Shown here piece by piece: positions 37,971 through 50,033 of a stretch of 64,000 bases of DNA (within the stretch, counting starts at the first letter, position 1; every line of letters starts with the position of its first letter). A program made the translations under genes and the position numbers. Source of the DNA: Toxonevra muliebris (taxonomy: Eukaryota > Arthropoda > Insecta > Diptera > Pallopteridae); NCBI GenBank assembly GCA_963691655.1, contig OY829329.1:56371408-56435407 (forward strand). Direction: 5' to 3'. The notes beneath the pieces are model-generated. The model did not search any database, was not told the DNA's origin, and saw nothing but the letters and a program-made list of their open reading frames with translations.

Positions 37971-40035
37971 TCAAACATTAATAAAAATATGTCTATGAAA
38001 TTTTAGAATGATATCTTTTTTCTTTATACATAAAAACTAGTTTAAAAAAAAAAACTTGATTTTAAAAAATTTTTAGGTAGACCCTCTAAAAAAAAAATTC
38101 ATATGAAAATGTTATTCCAACTTCAGAAAATTCCAAATATTATTTAAGCACGCATGAAAATTTCCGAAGTACAATTTGGATTTTTCTGAAATTGATTTGG
38201 AATTTTTTTAAAGTATATTTGAAACTTTCAGAAGTAAAAATTAAATATAAATGAAAGTACATTTGCAATAATGCGAAATCAATTTGGAGTTTTCGAAGTA
38301 TATTTAATTGCTTTGGAATATTCTGAACTCAATTTGGTTGGTAAAAAAGTTAGAGAAAAGTGATCAAACCATCACTAGTTTTTCTTTAAATTTAATATGC
38401 TTAAATAAAACAGCATAAATATAAATTTTCAAGAACAAAATTGAAGTGCAGCCACTCTCCTTGTATGTAATACGAATTATTTTAAAATTGAAATAATAAT
38501 GAACGAAATAATTTGAATTTTAAGAAACATTTTCTAAATATCTACAAAGTTCGCCTTAGTATCGAATCGTCCTTATTATTTTTCTCGTAAAAGTATGGCG
38601 TGTATTACCTAAGAAAATATTAATTTGCAAATGAGACAGACTTCTGAAAATTGAATCTCTTCGAGAATATGTTTGAGAGAAAGTGTATAATTACCCAGCA
38701 TTTAGTTTCTGTGTTGCACTGTGGTAAGTATACTTCAAAATTGCTTTAAAGTTTACGAAAATTATACAAAAAATGTTTTTTATTGGTATAAGTATTTTAA
38801 TGCAAAATTTTTCCACACAAAAATTTACGAAATAAAATAAATGTATAATATTTATAGATTTTATTAAGTGTTAAAAAAAAATTAATCAAAAAAAAAAAAA
38901 AGTCCTAATATTAAATTAAACAAATTAGATTAAATATGTATGTCATAAGAATTACAAAGAAAAATTTTTAAATAAATTATATGAAAAATTGTGATATTCT
39001 AAAAATTCAATGTGTTTCTTGTATTTTTAAAAGATTTACCTTCATATTTTCAATTTTGCTCTTTGCTTTCCTCATTTCCTTTTCATATGTAGCTACGTAG
39101 ATAGTATAAACTTAAATGCATAGTAAAAACATCCCATTAACTTCATTCATGCATACATATATAGTTATATGAAATCAATTATCATATCCTCAAAATCACG
39201 CCCACGAATGGAGGGCATACAATTTACCTTCATACATTCCTTTTTTTCAACAACAACGACAACAACATACACACTTAGTAGTTAGAAAAAAGGATATCGG
39301 AAGTCGGAAAACATTTCTCGTAGTCATTTTCATTTCGGCATATTCTTTTGTTTTGATTGCTGCTTCAACGCCCCACTACTTAATAAACCATCAAGTGCCT
39401 TTGCATAGACTTTCTTTCATTCGACTGTAATATTAGATAAATGAAGCGCTAAAATCTGCATTTTTCTTGTTGGTATTATAAAATGGAAATGAAAAAAATG
39501 AGTTTTATTTAATCTACAATTTGAACGATTGATGTGCCGTAATAAAATTATTCGGGCTATAATTTAAAACAAAATAGCTAACATTTGTGTAATACACTGA
39601 AATGATGTATATATTTTTCTAAAATAATTCCAAAAAATATTTGGTCTTTTTTTTTAATTTTTTTCTTTTCTCATATCCTTGATGTTGTTTTTCTTATTAT
39701 TTTCAAAAAAAAAATTTTATTTTAAATGTTACCCTGGTAAGATTAAAAAGTTTTGTATTTGTTTGCTACTTATAACTTGGCATATACAGAAAATCTAAAA
39801 GTCTCTAGCATGAAGAGGCCTTACTTCAAGGACAATCAAACTGATCCATGTACACACACCATGAGAGTTTTCAGTGCAGTGAATTACTCAACAGAATAAG
39901 ATTGTCACTATTTTTTTTCGTTGCGGGAATACTCTGAAGTTGTATTCTCTCTTCTTTATTGTATTGAACGAAATCTGTCATCGCCTTGTACAAAACTGCT
40001 TAAGTAATTTCATAGAGTTTTACAGAACACCAAGA

Positions 40036-40115
40036 AGATTTGGACCACGTGGACGATATTTATTTTCTTAGAAGGCAAACAGCAAAAACAGATATCGTCT
40101 GCGTAGTCCAAATCT
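40036..40115. repeat. Imperfect 24-bp hairpin
   Basis: Arms 40036-40059 and 40092-40115 pair with a 32-nt loop. Reading the + strand as RNA gives 21 Watson-Crick pairs, two G-U wobbles and one C-A mismatch. The arms contain AGATTTGGACC and GTCCAAATCT. This could be the remnant of a small palindromic transposon or a hairpin RNA precursor; nothing in the sequence decides. Confidence 0.5.
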
Positions 40116-40354
40116 ATACATTTATTAGTGTAACTACAATTTTATTCCAGAAGATCCAGAAATGCTACACTATTATATTACATATCATATATAGCCAAAA
40201 TTATCAGATTTAAAATCGGTTAAGCCATTCCGATTTAGAGTCGGAAGTTTTTTAAAATTTGCTAAGTGAACAAAGCATTGAATTCATCGTTGTAAAAATC
40301 ATTGCTTAAGCGGGAGTAAATAATAAATGAGAGAGAGAAGACATGAGTAACGGC

Positions 40355-40505
40355 ATCTCTCAGAATTATCTAACGAATTATCCGCATACACAAACAACAA
40401 AACAAACACCAACGAGTAGTTTGGTTCTCTTTTGATATTTGTTTTTTTATAATGAGATTTCTTCCGCACAAAAATAGCCCCAGTCACTGGGGCCTTACCG
40501 ACTAG
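40355..40505 (+). mobile_element. Helitron-like 3' end, copy 1
   Basis: A perfect GC hairpin GCCCCAGTCACTGGGGC (40477-40493) is followed after 8 nt by CTAG (40502-40505) and then T. This is the arrangement of Helitron 3' termini (short hairpin, then CTRR, inserted before T). A related copy in reverse orientation lies at 47488. Upstream similarity between the two copies extends back to about 40355 (AATTAT..., CACAAACA..., TTTGGTTCTCTTTT). The 5' end is not located and there is no Rep/helicase coding sequence, so this would be a non-autonomous (DINE/HINE-type) copy. Confidence 0.5.
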
Positions 40506-41272
40506 TGCTCCTTTAATTCCCATTCCGCAGAATGTTTCTGGACCCACGAAAGGATTTTATGTTTCTGCTCTCCCTTCAATCTGAGTATTTTATTTTTTAG
40601 TTTGAGTATGCCCCAGAAGACCAGATACAATTCAAGCACCGAAATCAATTGGTATAAACGGGGCTGGAATGGAACCTCCAAGGCAGTAGACAACAATACA
40701 CCAATCCCTAAATCCCCTTCTTTAGGGGGTTTTGCTACAAATGTCTCCAACAATTTTCAGTTAGATGAGTAAATAGTAATTTTGACGTTCGAGCTACTTT
40801 ACTTTTTTATGAGGAATATTTTTCCCATATTAATATTATAATATTTTTTTTTTTATTTCAAACAACTTAAAACCAAAAATGTTTAACTTTTTAATAACGA
40901 GCAACTTTACCACAGACATAAAAATTGTACGATTTCACAATAATATATTTAAAATAATAATTTAGATCAGTTCAATCAACGCCGTGACCTTGAATTCCCT
41001 ATAAAAAAAAATTATGACGTAGCAGTCTATATGTATCTTCGGAGATATTCGTCAGGACAGTGTTTTCTTTCAAAAAATCAATGATTCAGATCCAAGGGAT
41101 GCAGTACTAATACCGTAGTACCAGTTAGCAAAGGTTTTATTTTCCAAAAACTTTTTTTTTATGTATGTACTTATGCTTTAATTAATTATAAATATATATT
41201 TACAAATTATGTTTAAATAAATAGTGCTTAAAATGCATTCAATTACAAATATGTCTAAAATAATCATTCGTC

Positions 41273-41986
41273 TCATCTCAATAATTTCAGCAAATCTCCA
41301 ATATATGCTTGAGCCATTTGTAATGTTTCATATTTGGAAAGCCGATGAGGACCCAACGATGGAACTACATCCCGAAGTTTATCAAATGCCAAATTTAAAC
41401 TATTCATTCGACGACGTTCACGTGCATTAGCGGCTAAGCGACGTTTCTTAAGCACATCCGGAGTGGGTGGGGGAGTGATAAGGCATGTCATTGTAGTAGA
41501 ACTAGAACTGATAGACTTTAGGGAGTTCACACTTCGATGTTGTTGTTGGTGGTGGTTGGAGTGTTTTTGTTTTCGATTCATGTATGTGAAACTTGTATGT
41601 GAATGTGCTGATGATGAAACTTTTAATGGTTTTTCATATGATTTTAAACGTTGTTCCGTGGTGGTTTTTTTAGTCCAACATATTGGAGTAATAGAATTTT
41701 TATTATTATTATTGGTATTGGTATTGGCGTTGGTATTGAAGAAATCGAGTTCATAAGTTGCAGGCGAAACATCATAGTATAATTCCATTATGCCATCTGA
41801 TGAAGGAGATGATGACGATGATAATGATGATGTTGCATTGAACTCAATATTATATAATGAAAAATCCATTGCATTTCTAGCTGAACTAAGCACATTTTCA
41901 GTGTCATTGTCGCAACCACTAATGATATTATTGTTAAATTGTTTATTTGTATAAAAAAATTCTTCGGTAAATTCACTTGAAATCAT
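41273..41986 (-). CDS. amos: Atonal-family proneural bHLH factor Amos
   Basis: Class II bHLH transcription factor that heterodimerises with Daughterless at E-boxes; amos specifies olfactory sensilla and some multiple-dendritic neurons. A single-exon ORF of 237 aa with the bHLH at the extreme C-terminus (about 182-237). The basic region is [17 protein letters not shown], helix 1 [13 protein letters not shown] and helix 2 [20 protein letters not shown]. Atonal-family C-terminal bHLH placement, lack of introns and the [20 protein letters not shown] wording favour amos over atonal (which has HETLQMAQTYI) and cato. The N-terminal part is Ser/Asn-rich and unconserved. Odd point: the loop reads GPHRLSK, one residue shorter than the usual G-x-D-R-x-L-S-K. 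The protein ends two residues after the final LL. The start ATG at 41986 is about 102 nt below a plausible TATA/Inr promoter. Confidence 0.9.
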   Translation of the reverse strand: MISSEFTEEFFYTNKQFNNNIISGCDNDTENVLSSARNAMDFSLYNIEFNATSSLSSSSSPSSDGIMELYYDVSPATYELDFFNTNANTNTNNNNKNSITPICWTKKTTTEQRLKSYEKPLKVSSSAHSHTSFTYMNRKQKHSNHHQQQHRSVNSLKSISSSSTTMTCLITPPPTPDVLKKRRLAANARERRRMNSLNLAFDKLRDVVPSLGPHRLSKYETLQMAQAYIGDLLKLLR

Positions 41987-42085
41987 TTTTAATGATTTTT
42001 ATTTTGGTCTTGGTTTAAATTCACTTTTGTAAGTTATATTGGATTCTTGAGATCTAAAGCCTCTTCGGAATAAGGATATATTACG

Positions 42086-42123
42086 ACTGCTCTACCTCTG
42101 CGCTATATAGTTATATATATAGC
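42086..42123 (-). promoter_or_regulatory. amos core promoter (TATA box and initiator)
   Basis: On the minus strand a TATATATATA run (42121-42112) lies about 31 nt before GCAGTC, whose A is at 42088 and fits the arthropod initiator. This gives a 5' UTR of about 102 nt. The TATA region is embedded in a near-palindrome, GCTATATAGTTATATATATAGC, so the box can be read on both strands. Confidence 0.45.
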
Positions 42124-45100
42124 AATGCGCATGCGTTCATTGCTTAAAAAAAAATATTTTTATAAAACGTTGATTGGCTGAAATGTTTGAACCATTTACC
42201 TGCCAGAAACACACACATCACTTTGGACCTGATTCGTTACATTTATTTCTTCCTTTTATTTATTTTTTTAGCCTTTTTAGTTATATGTTGTTGTTGTTGT
42301 GTTTTCCTTTTCTTTTGCTGCTGTATTCGGGACTCCTTTTGTTATGGATATGCAATTGTTGTGCCCTAAATTGGCTTGCGGTCAAAACGTTTAATTATTT
42401 CTTTTGGCTTTTGGCTTTTGCATTTATGTGAATTTTATTGTTGTAGAGTACCTCATTGTACTATTGTTTGTTAATACATACAATTTGTATGTAGCATTTT
42501 TTCCTCGCTTCCTCTACTGATAAGTGCTACTGATATTACAAGATTAAAGTGTATGTGCATTTTTTTGTTGTGGCTTTTGAAAATTTGCACTTTCAATTTC
42601 TCTTGAATACGTATACAATATTTATATAAATTATAGTGTCATGTCAAATATTACAATAATAATTTTATACTTTTGTTGGATGTCCAACATTTGTTTGGTT
42701 TGTTGCAATATTTGGCAAGGTCAATTATGCTACATTATATTATGATTACAAAGAACATTTTGGTATTGTATTTTTATACTTTATATGCATATGTCTACGT
42801 CTACAATCAAAAAGAGGGGGAGTTGTAGCGAGCTTTAACGTGGGAATTTTACACATTGTAGGTGTATGTATATATTGCACATTATTTTCATATGTAGAGT
42901 ATGAGAAATTATTTCAAAACTTACCTGAAAAAATTATATAAATACCTATAAATAAAAAATGACCCTGATAAGGCTTATGAATATTTGCATGTTTTGTGGT
43001 CTTCTGAAATTGTAATGCAATTATATTTCACTGTTGGTACTATACTTGTTGTATCTTTCTTTTTTTCACACGTATGAAAAGCTTTTGTCCTTTTTTTTTA
43101 TTAAGCTTGTGGTTGAAAACAAACATGCGATTAACATATGAATTTTAGGAAAGTGGAGCAATGAACATTCTTAACATTTGCTTTCTGTAAATTGATATAG
43201 AAGCACAATACAACCAAAAAATGTTCAATGACGCACTTGATGGCTCAAACTATTTTCTGGTTTCTAGCAATGCAAATTGCGAAAACGAAACGGAAATTTA
43301 AGCTTGTGATCGCTGTTAATTAAGTGGTATCTTCTTGGTTCTCTAGTCGATCCATACATTTCCGAGGGAATTAATTTTTTCGTGCCTTTAATCCTTTATA
43401 ACGCCGTGTTACAGGTTACAGACCTATCCAATTTTTTCTTACAAAATTCTACAGGCATGTTATTTTATTGTGTTGTGTATCATAACTGATTAAGTAGAAA
43501 CTGCGGTTTACTGCGGTTTTTTCTAAAAATGTGATAGCTAAATTTTCAAATAATCGATATTAATTGATAAATAGTTATAATTATTCACAAACCAAAACAA
43601 AATTCGTGGTTTTGAGTAAGTGGCATAGCTTATTTAGCAGCTGATCTCTCTAAAAAAAAAATGGAACAAAATTTATAATGAAGTTCACGTTCTTGAACTT
43701 CTTTAATTAATTTTAAATCGTCCATTACTTAATCACTTCTTTAAGAAACTTTTACAAAATGTCTACTTTTCTTATATTTTTTTCTGACAACAAATTGTAA
43801 ACAGCTTTCTGTCGACGTTTATAACACCATATTCGCTGGATTTAAAAGTTTAAAGTTGCCCAACTTTTTGAATTCTAATGCTTGCTGGGTGCCCAAACCA
43901 CAAAACTGCCTTAGGGCTACAATACAACAGCAAAAGTCCAACAACAGATTCGTGGTTAGTGTCGGCGAATCCATAATGGTATGGGGTTGCTTATTTTGGA
44001 CCCATTTTTTGAATTAGAAGCAAAATGTGTATTAAGGATCTCGTTAATATGCTGATTTGCATCCTTATGCAGAAGAAGAAATGGGAGTATAAGTAGGACA
44101 ACGATAATCTTACTTATAATCGATCAAAGTCCCAGTGGTAGAATTCACCCTCCAATCCTTCTCCTTCCTCAGCACAAAATTAAAATTGAACCGCAACGAA
44201 CACCTATGGGGAGTCCCCGAAATACCAATTGGTGAGCATTCGATTTGTGGACAAAACTTAAACATCAATTGTTTTCAATACCTGGTGAAAATTAATCGTT
44301 TGACTTTTTGTCAAGTAATCTATTTTGAATATTTCTCTTTCACAGTTTTGAAATTTTTCTTCAGTAATCTCTTCTTGTTCTTATAGATTTAGTCTTAAAG
44401 CTTACACTTTTGAATGTAAAATGGGGTTTTCAAGTATCTGCCAAGCGCCTATGTTTACATCAAGTGATTTTGACATTCAATATTCCTTACACAAGCAAAG
44501 CAGTGTGTTTTTGTAACATTATTTTTCTGCCACCACCTCTTATAATTAATTCTACCATCATAACGTTAGGCCCAAATGTTAAGCCGTTATGTACTGCGCG
44601 TTGGTCTGTAAAGATCTTAAGCACTTTATTTAAACTATTCTATAGAGTTATTTCTAAGAATTAAAATATTTCTCTATTGAATCGATAGCAAACACTTTCG
44701 TGCGAATATAATGATGTACAAAATCAATATCTCTTTGAAGTAGCCGTTTCTAAACTAATTAACTTCGCACATATCTCGTATATAGAGCACATAAAAGAAA
44801 TTCCAAAGAAAACAATATCCAATATAGCCAGGATAGACAACTCAACGCCAGCCATAACTAAAATTAACAAATGGATTAAACATTTCACACAATTTGGTAT
44901 GACAATAGAAAATAGATCATGTGTCTGAGCACATATGGATCACATATGTGTCGGCAATTGACTTGAAAACATCACAAGTGATATTTGATCGATTGTATAT
45001 GTCAAAAAAGGCACGCGACCGCAATTTTTAAGGCTCTCTTTCTATATTCCATATAGAGAATATAGTGCAACACTTGTGCAAAATGTTCTAAAGGATATTT

Positions 45101-46925
45101 GAAAAGAAATGAAAAAAGAAAAGTTACATAAGGTATAATCGATAATTATGGGTTTGTCCGGTTCATCTGAAGATTGTCACTCCCACGAAAAACTGAATGT
45201 CAGGAATTTTCTCATAGGCAATTCTAATTAGCAGAGTTGAGCTATTTTTGGTTAGATATCTGTGCGTGTGCATTGTATGAATAGACATTCTGGATTTTTA
45301 GGTTGATTATGTGAAAAATCTTCCATGTCAAAATAGTAACAATAGAAAATTGGCATGACCATCGAAGAACTGAGCGTTTTGTAAGTTGAAGTGAGCTGAA
45401 GTGAATTTTTACTTTTGATTAGAGAAATACTCTATTTTATTTTGTTTTGTTTCCTTTGTTTAATGCAAACAATAGTTGGTTGTTCTGAGGATAATCCGAT
45501 AAAAGAAACAAATAGATTTTTCTGTTATGCGGATTACACGATGGCGCTAAATTGCTAAAATGCGATTAAAATTATTGTGTTTTTATTGAACCTTTTTCTT
45601 TATTTTGTGAGTATAGAAAAAACACTGGATTCTTTTGTATGATTTTTATTGTTTCGCACGTTAGAAATTATAATATGCACATAATTTTATTTTGTAATAC
45701 TGAGTTAAAGATTTGGCAAAACAGTCTTAAATTGGCATGTAATTTTCAGCATTATTATGTGCAATTGTTGTATTGAATTATCTTTAATTTGTTTCTCTAA
45801 AATCTATTATGTTTTGAGGATTGTGAGAAGAAGTTATTTTTCGCAGAACAGGTGAAAATATTGCTAGACATTTTGACGCAACAATAAGTTTGAAGTATTG
45901 TATGATTTTTCCATATCTGTGTAGCAAAAAAGTATGATTTTTACCACGGCTGTGGAATCGAAGTAAATTTGTGTTCTAGGATTTGGGTTTTCAACATTTT
46001 CTTTTAAGGAAGCTGGACCCAGTATTATTATAAAGGTGGGGTTGACTCAATAGTTGGGCCCGGTGGCTTAAAAGATCATTTTTACCAAGCACCAACGAAA
46101 TTCAGGGTCCAAGAACGGTTGGGTCTATGCCCCAGAACTATTCGATTTACATCGACCAAGAAATAGATAAACAGAAGATTTTCTACAAAGGTTCGAAATG
46201 TTTTAATGATCACCAATAGAGTTAAACAAAACTGTTATAACATAAATATTTTTAAAAGAAGATTTCTTGAATTCTGTAAATCATCAGCAATAAGATTAAA
46301 TGCGATTATATAGATTTAAGTTAGTAATTAGGCTTTTTTGGCTGTAATAATAATGTAATAAGAAATAAATAAAAAACGTTGAACTCAATAATTTAAAAAA
46401 TGCTTTCATAAATTTCATGTTCATAAATTATTTATGTTTTCGGCTAAAACTCCATGATTTTTCCATGAATTTGTGTTTCTTCTTTAAATAATTTTAAGTT
46501 CTACCACGCTTACAAACTTTTGTAAAGTTATTTTTTACTGTAACATCCAGAATTAACTACTTTAATCATGCAATTGCTATTCTTGCAATTAGATGCGAAG
46601 TTCACGTTTAACTTTTAATCTAATGTAAATTCCTTAATCTTAAATTAAATTTCATAACATAAGCCTCTCAATTATCCCCTAATAACAAAGCACTTAATGT
46701 GAAGATTTTCTAGGAATTTATAATAATCAAAAATTAAAAAAGAAAAAAAAAAAACAGAAACGGTAGGCCAAAAGTAACTCACTGAAAGAAGTGTGATCGA
46801 AAAGTGTGACAATGATATGAAGGAAGACGAGGACAAATAAAAAAACTAATGAAACATTTTAGCGCATTCCAAAGTAAAAGTGGAAAAAAACGAGATAATT
46901 TAACACATCCGTTAAGTCATTAGAT
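42124..46925. other. Region upstream of amos
   Basis: No host gene recognised. Holds a decayed Tc1-like fragment (43850-44220) and A+T-rich filler. It is the natural place for amos enhancers; a CAGCTG E-box is present near 43640, but single E-boxes are uninformative. The stretch 44.4-46.9 kb has no structure I can name. Confidence 0.4.
43850..44220 (+). pseudogene. Decayed Tc1-like transposase (catalytic part)
   Basis: Across frameshifts and stops the + strand gives CWVPKPQNC, VGESIMVWGC, PYAEEEM and NEHLWGV. These correspond in order to the Tc1-family blocks around the second catalytic Asp region (SVMVWGCFSW), LPYAEEEM and the (N)PIEHLW block before the last acidic residue. Heavily mutated and internally shortened. 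Confidence 0.55.
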
Positions 46926-47457
46926 ATGTCACCTAATTGTAACATTTATGAGAATTTATTGTCATTCACAAAGCAATCAAATCAAAAGACAAAACTACTA
47001 CCCAATAGCAAAAGGACACAATTTATTAGTATTATATTTTTATACTCTGCGCTTCTGATTAAAGTGTCAATGCAGGTAAGCAACATTGTGACAATTCGAG
47101 ACACTTTGAAGATAACGTGTTGTACCTACGATTGTCTGATGATGAGTATCATAAATGGTCATCACATAAATATTACTATAGAAAAGAAAATTACTCTAAG
47201 AAGAGCACAAGATTTTTCTGGTAGTGACATTTATGACTTTATATTCTTATCTTAATAAGCGTTTAATGACTGTAGTACACTTTAGGGATACACGTTTAAT
47301 TGATATACTTAAATATCGAAACCTTAGAGGCAAAACATCAAAACCAATAACGTTAATTGAATGTTGGTTATTCAACGTTTTTGTGGTGTTTACGGTAATC
47401 CAATATTACAGCAATGATGTAAGCTACGATGCATTGACTATAAGAAATGTTGACTAG
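46926..47457 (+). CDS. Unrecognised ORF pair, possible broken or spliced gene
   Basis: Two overlapping frames, 46926-47255 (109 aa) and 47224-47457 (shifted by one), have a more protein-like composition than their surroundings. The first has a hydrophobic stretch (ISIIFLYSALLI) that could be a signal or membrane segment. It contains a consensus splice donor, CAG|GTAAGC, at 47074/47075, so it could instead be a first coding exon of about 50 codons. The second frame has ITLIECWLFNVFVVFTVIQY, again membrane-like. I cannot assign a family. It ends just before the Helitron-like copy at 47488. It could be a chance ORF. Confidence 0.2.
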
Positions 47458-47487
47458 AGTTACGTTACATTGTTTGGTCATTGGAAA

Positions 47488-48560
47488 CTATTTGGTAAGG
47501 CCCCGGTAACCGGGGCAATTTTTTTGCTGAAGAAATTTCTTTATGAAAAAAATAAACCAAAAAAAGAGCAGAACCAAGTAGGTGTTTGTAAATTTCTCGT
47601 TAAGCTGAATAATTTGTATGGCGGACTAAATTCATTTTCAAAATGAATTAAGAACGCAAAAGCGAAATGGCTTTAGCCTGCGCGGCCTAATTTCATTTTT
47701 CGATCGCGGTCTTGGCATTGAAATAAACGCCTCAAGCGAAATATTTTTACAAAAATAAACAGAGATATTGATTCAATTTATTGGAATGTAACATTGGAAC
47801 AAGCGCCGTCGGCGTAAATTTTTTACCAAAATAAAGAAAAAATGAGAGAAAATTTAATTTTTTGGTCACGCGGTCTAATGAAGGGTCACCACCCACACCA
47901 AAAATATTTTGGGAGCCAAGCAACAACAGCAACAACGATTACACCATCATCACCTGTGACACAATGAGAAGGAAATTAAATGATTTTGGTGGTGGGACAA
48001 TAACAAATTAAAGAAATTTGATCAAGCAAAATAAAACACACAAACAAACATCCCTGATCGAGCGCTGCGAAATGAAAATAACAACAATTTTTGTGTTTGT
48101 AGTAAAGAGCCCATTGAGTTACCGGCATAAGACATCAACAACACAACCAAATGTGATCAAGCTAAAAACAAAAATAAATATCCTTAACGCGCGACCGCAA
48201 CAACAAATATTCATTGCAATGCAATGATTTCGGCAACGAGGCTCAAAAAATAATCTTTGCGCGCGACCGCAGCAGCAAATATTCATAGCAATAAAATGAT
48301 TTCGGTAACGAGGCAACAACAAACAAATGTGATCGAGGAAAAAAAATAACAAAAATTCATGTGTGCTCGAAATACAACAATTCTTGTGCTTGTTGTAAAA
48401 TATTAAAATACAGCAACACGTGTATTTTAAAAGAGCCAAATGAGCCATTACAACAAAAACAATTTGAAAATGAGCCAAAAGAGCCAATTGAGCTTCTGGC
48501 TGATCACCACTGGTCTAATGTCACAGCACCATTTCCCAGGTGCAATCAGAAAAGTTGATT
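47488..48560 (-). mobile_element. Helitron-like element, copy 2, with internal minisatellite
   Basis: On the minus strand GCCCCGGTTACCGGGGC (47516-47500) is followed after 8 nt by ATAG and T, matching copy 1 (CTAG, T) with one change at the terminal tetranucleotide. The hairpin differs from copy 1 by a compensated pair (A:T to G:C). Sequence to the right carries two copies of a roughly 70-bp unit starting GCGCGACCGCA (48190 and 48260; shared CAAATATTCAT, AATGATTTCGG and AACGAGGC) and larger repeats ending in AAGAGCC(C/A)ATGAG-like motifs (about 48105, 48430 and 48480). The right (5') boundary near 48.56 kb is a guess. Confidence 0.45.
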
Positions 48561-49024
48561 TCGAAGTGATTTATCGAAAATCAGTAATCAGTGTTTGCGT
48601 CTTAGAAACGGCATGATTGATGATTTTGAAAATCATTAAATTCTAGTTTGTGAAATGTTTTAATTTCCTTCTAATAATATACTTATGGATGATTTTGAAC
48701 TTGTGTCGAGTTTGTCAACTGCCAAAGTTTTAAAAAATCATGCTGTCCTGAAAAATCAAAAAAATAATATGATTACAAAAATGGCGTCCGCTTTGCTAAT
48801 CAGAAGCACTCACCCACGTGTTTCCAACACACTTTGAAAGCAACTTTTCTGATTTTGCACCCGGGAAACGCACCCATTCTCTTTATGACCCCACTTTGCA
48901 GAAAAAAGAAGAAATCTTATAATTCTCACGCGAAGAGTATACAAGATATTAATATGAAATGTTAATATGAAATATGAAGCGTGACATAATGAATAATTCT
49001 GCATCATTAACTCAAAAATTGTGT

Positions 49025-50033
49025 TTTTTGAATTATAACAGTCTTTTAATAAATGAGCGATATGCGATGCAAACTTAAGGGGACCTTCTGGTCTAGCGCC
49101 CTTGACTTTGATGAGTTCTTACGATTTTTTCTTTAAGTGAAATAATGAGCAATAGTATTTAAACTTTGTAGATATATTTTATTACTTTAACAATATACAA
49201 AAATAATAATAGAAAAAAAATTGTAATTCTATGTAAGTAAACTAAAATTGGTGTTACAGTTGCCCTCTTCAAAAAAACGGATCTTGTTGGTGGGACAGGT
49301 TTTGAATTTCCTACTGATCTCAAACGAAAGAAAAGAGGTTACAATTGGTATGAATGTAGTAATCGCAGGAACTAAAATGAAAAAAATAAAAATAAAATTT
49401 TACAAAATGGCGCGTTATTGAAATTTACTGTACGAAAACAGACTGTTTTTTTAATACTTTTTGTATGTAAAAAGTAAGAAACATTCAAGTAGAAAGTTTT
49501 AGTTCCTGCGATAAGCACTGGTTTTCTGAATAATATTGTACAATTTGAGACGAATCGGTTGAGTAGTTTTTTTTTTGTGTCCCACCGTGCAAAAAAATAT
49601 AGTTTCGAGATAAATGAGTTTAAACTTCAGTCGGGCCTTTTACCTGATTCTGCGCTCACCTGCTAAATAGGCTGAAGTCGAAATACTGGAAATATTAATA
49701 CGAAAATTTTACAGTATACTACTAAAAGTCTATACTTTTGAAATATAAGAAAACAAAAAAATAAATAAATTTTTAAAAATCTAGACCAGAAGGTGGCCGT
49801 AAGCTATGCACGCACAGACACGACTTTGTCGCAGCAACATAAGTTGCGAAAACGTAACACATTATTTTATATGAGCAGCCACGCATAGGCGCGCCACTGT
49901 CGCAGAGCGCTATAACCATTTTTTTGTTTTGTAGCGCTAAAGACGCAGGTCACCGCATTTTGACAGCGTTTTTTTTCTTCAAACACTCGGTTTTTGAGTT
50001 ATGACAGTCTTTTAGTAAATGAGCGATATGTAT
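49025..50033. repeat. Inverted-end element inside a 966-bp direct repeat
   Basis: A 40-bp direct repeat (49025-49064 and 49991-50030; shared CAGTCTTTTA and AAATGAGCGATATG; three differences by eye) brackets a segment with inverted ends: CCTTCTGGTCTAG near 49085 and its complement CTAGACCAGAAGG near 49781. Probably one non-autonomous element (about 49078-49802) inside an older repeat. No coding sequence. Confidence 0.4.

Larger units (their letters stand above)
28201..41272. other. 13-kb gene-poor region before amos
   Basis: No protein gene, tRNA or rRNA is recognisable. The sequence is very A+T-rich. It holds diverged repeats: a GATCGATCGAAATAC-bearing block twice (near 31120 and 33239); a block near 34490-34640 related to 14810-14960 and 54470-54720; an inverted-repeat MITE (37525-37970); a hairpin (40036-40115); and a Helitron-like end (40355-40505). 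It may carry long-range regulatory DNA for amos, whose coding region is transcribed toward it, but no conserved element can be judged from one sequence. Confidence 0.4.

Noticed and set aside
41463..41756. Plus-strand ORF over the amos gene
   Set aside because: Antisense shadow of the amos coding sequence with no recognisable domain.
45004..45030. GGCACGCG string resembling the miR-124 seed region
   Set aside because: The match covers only a few bases, continues differently and has no pairing arm nearby.
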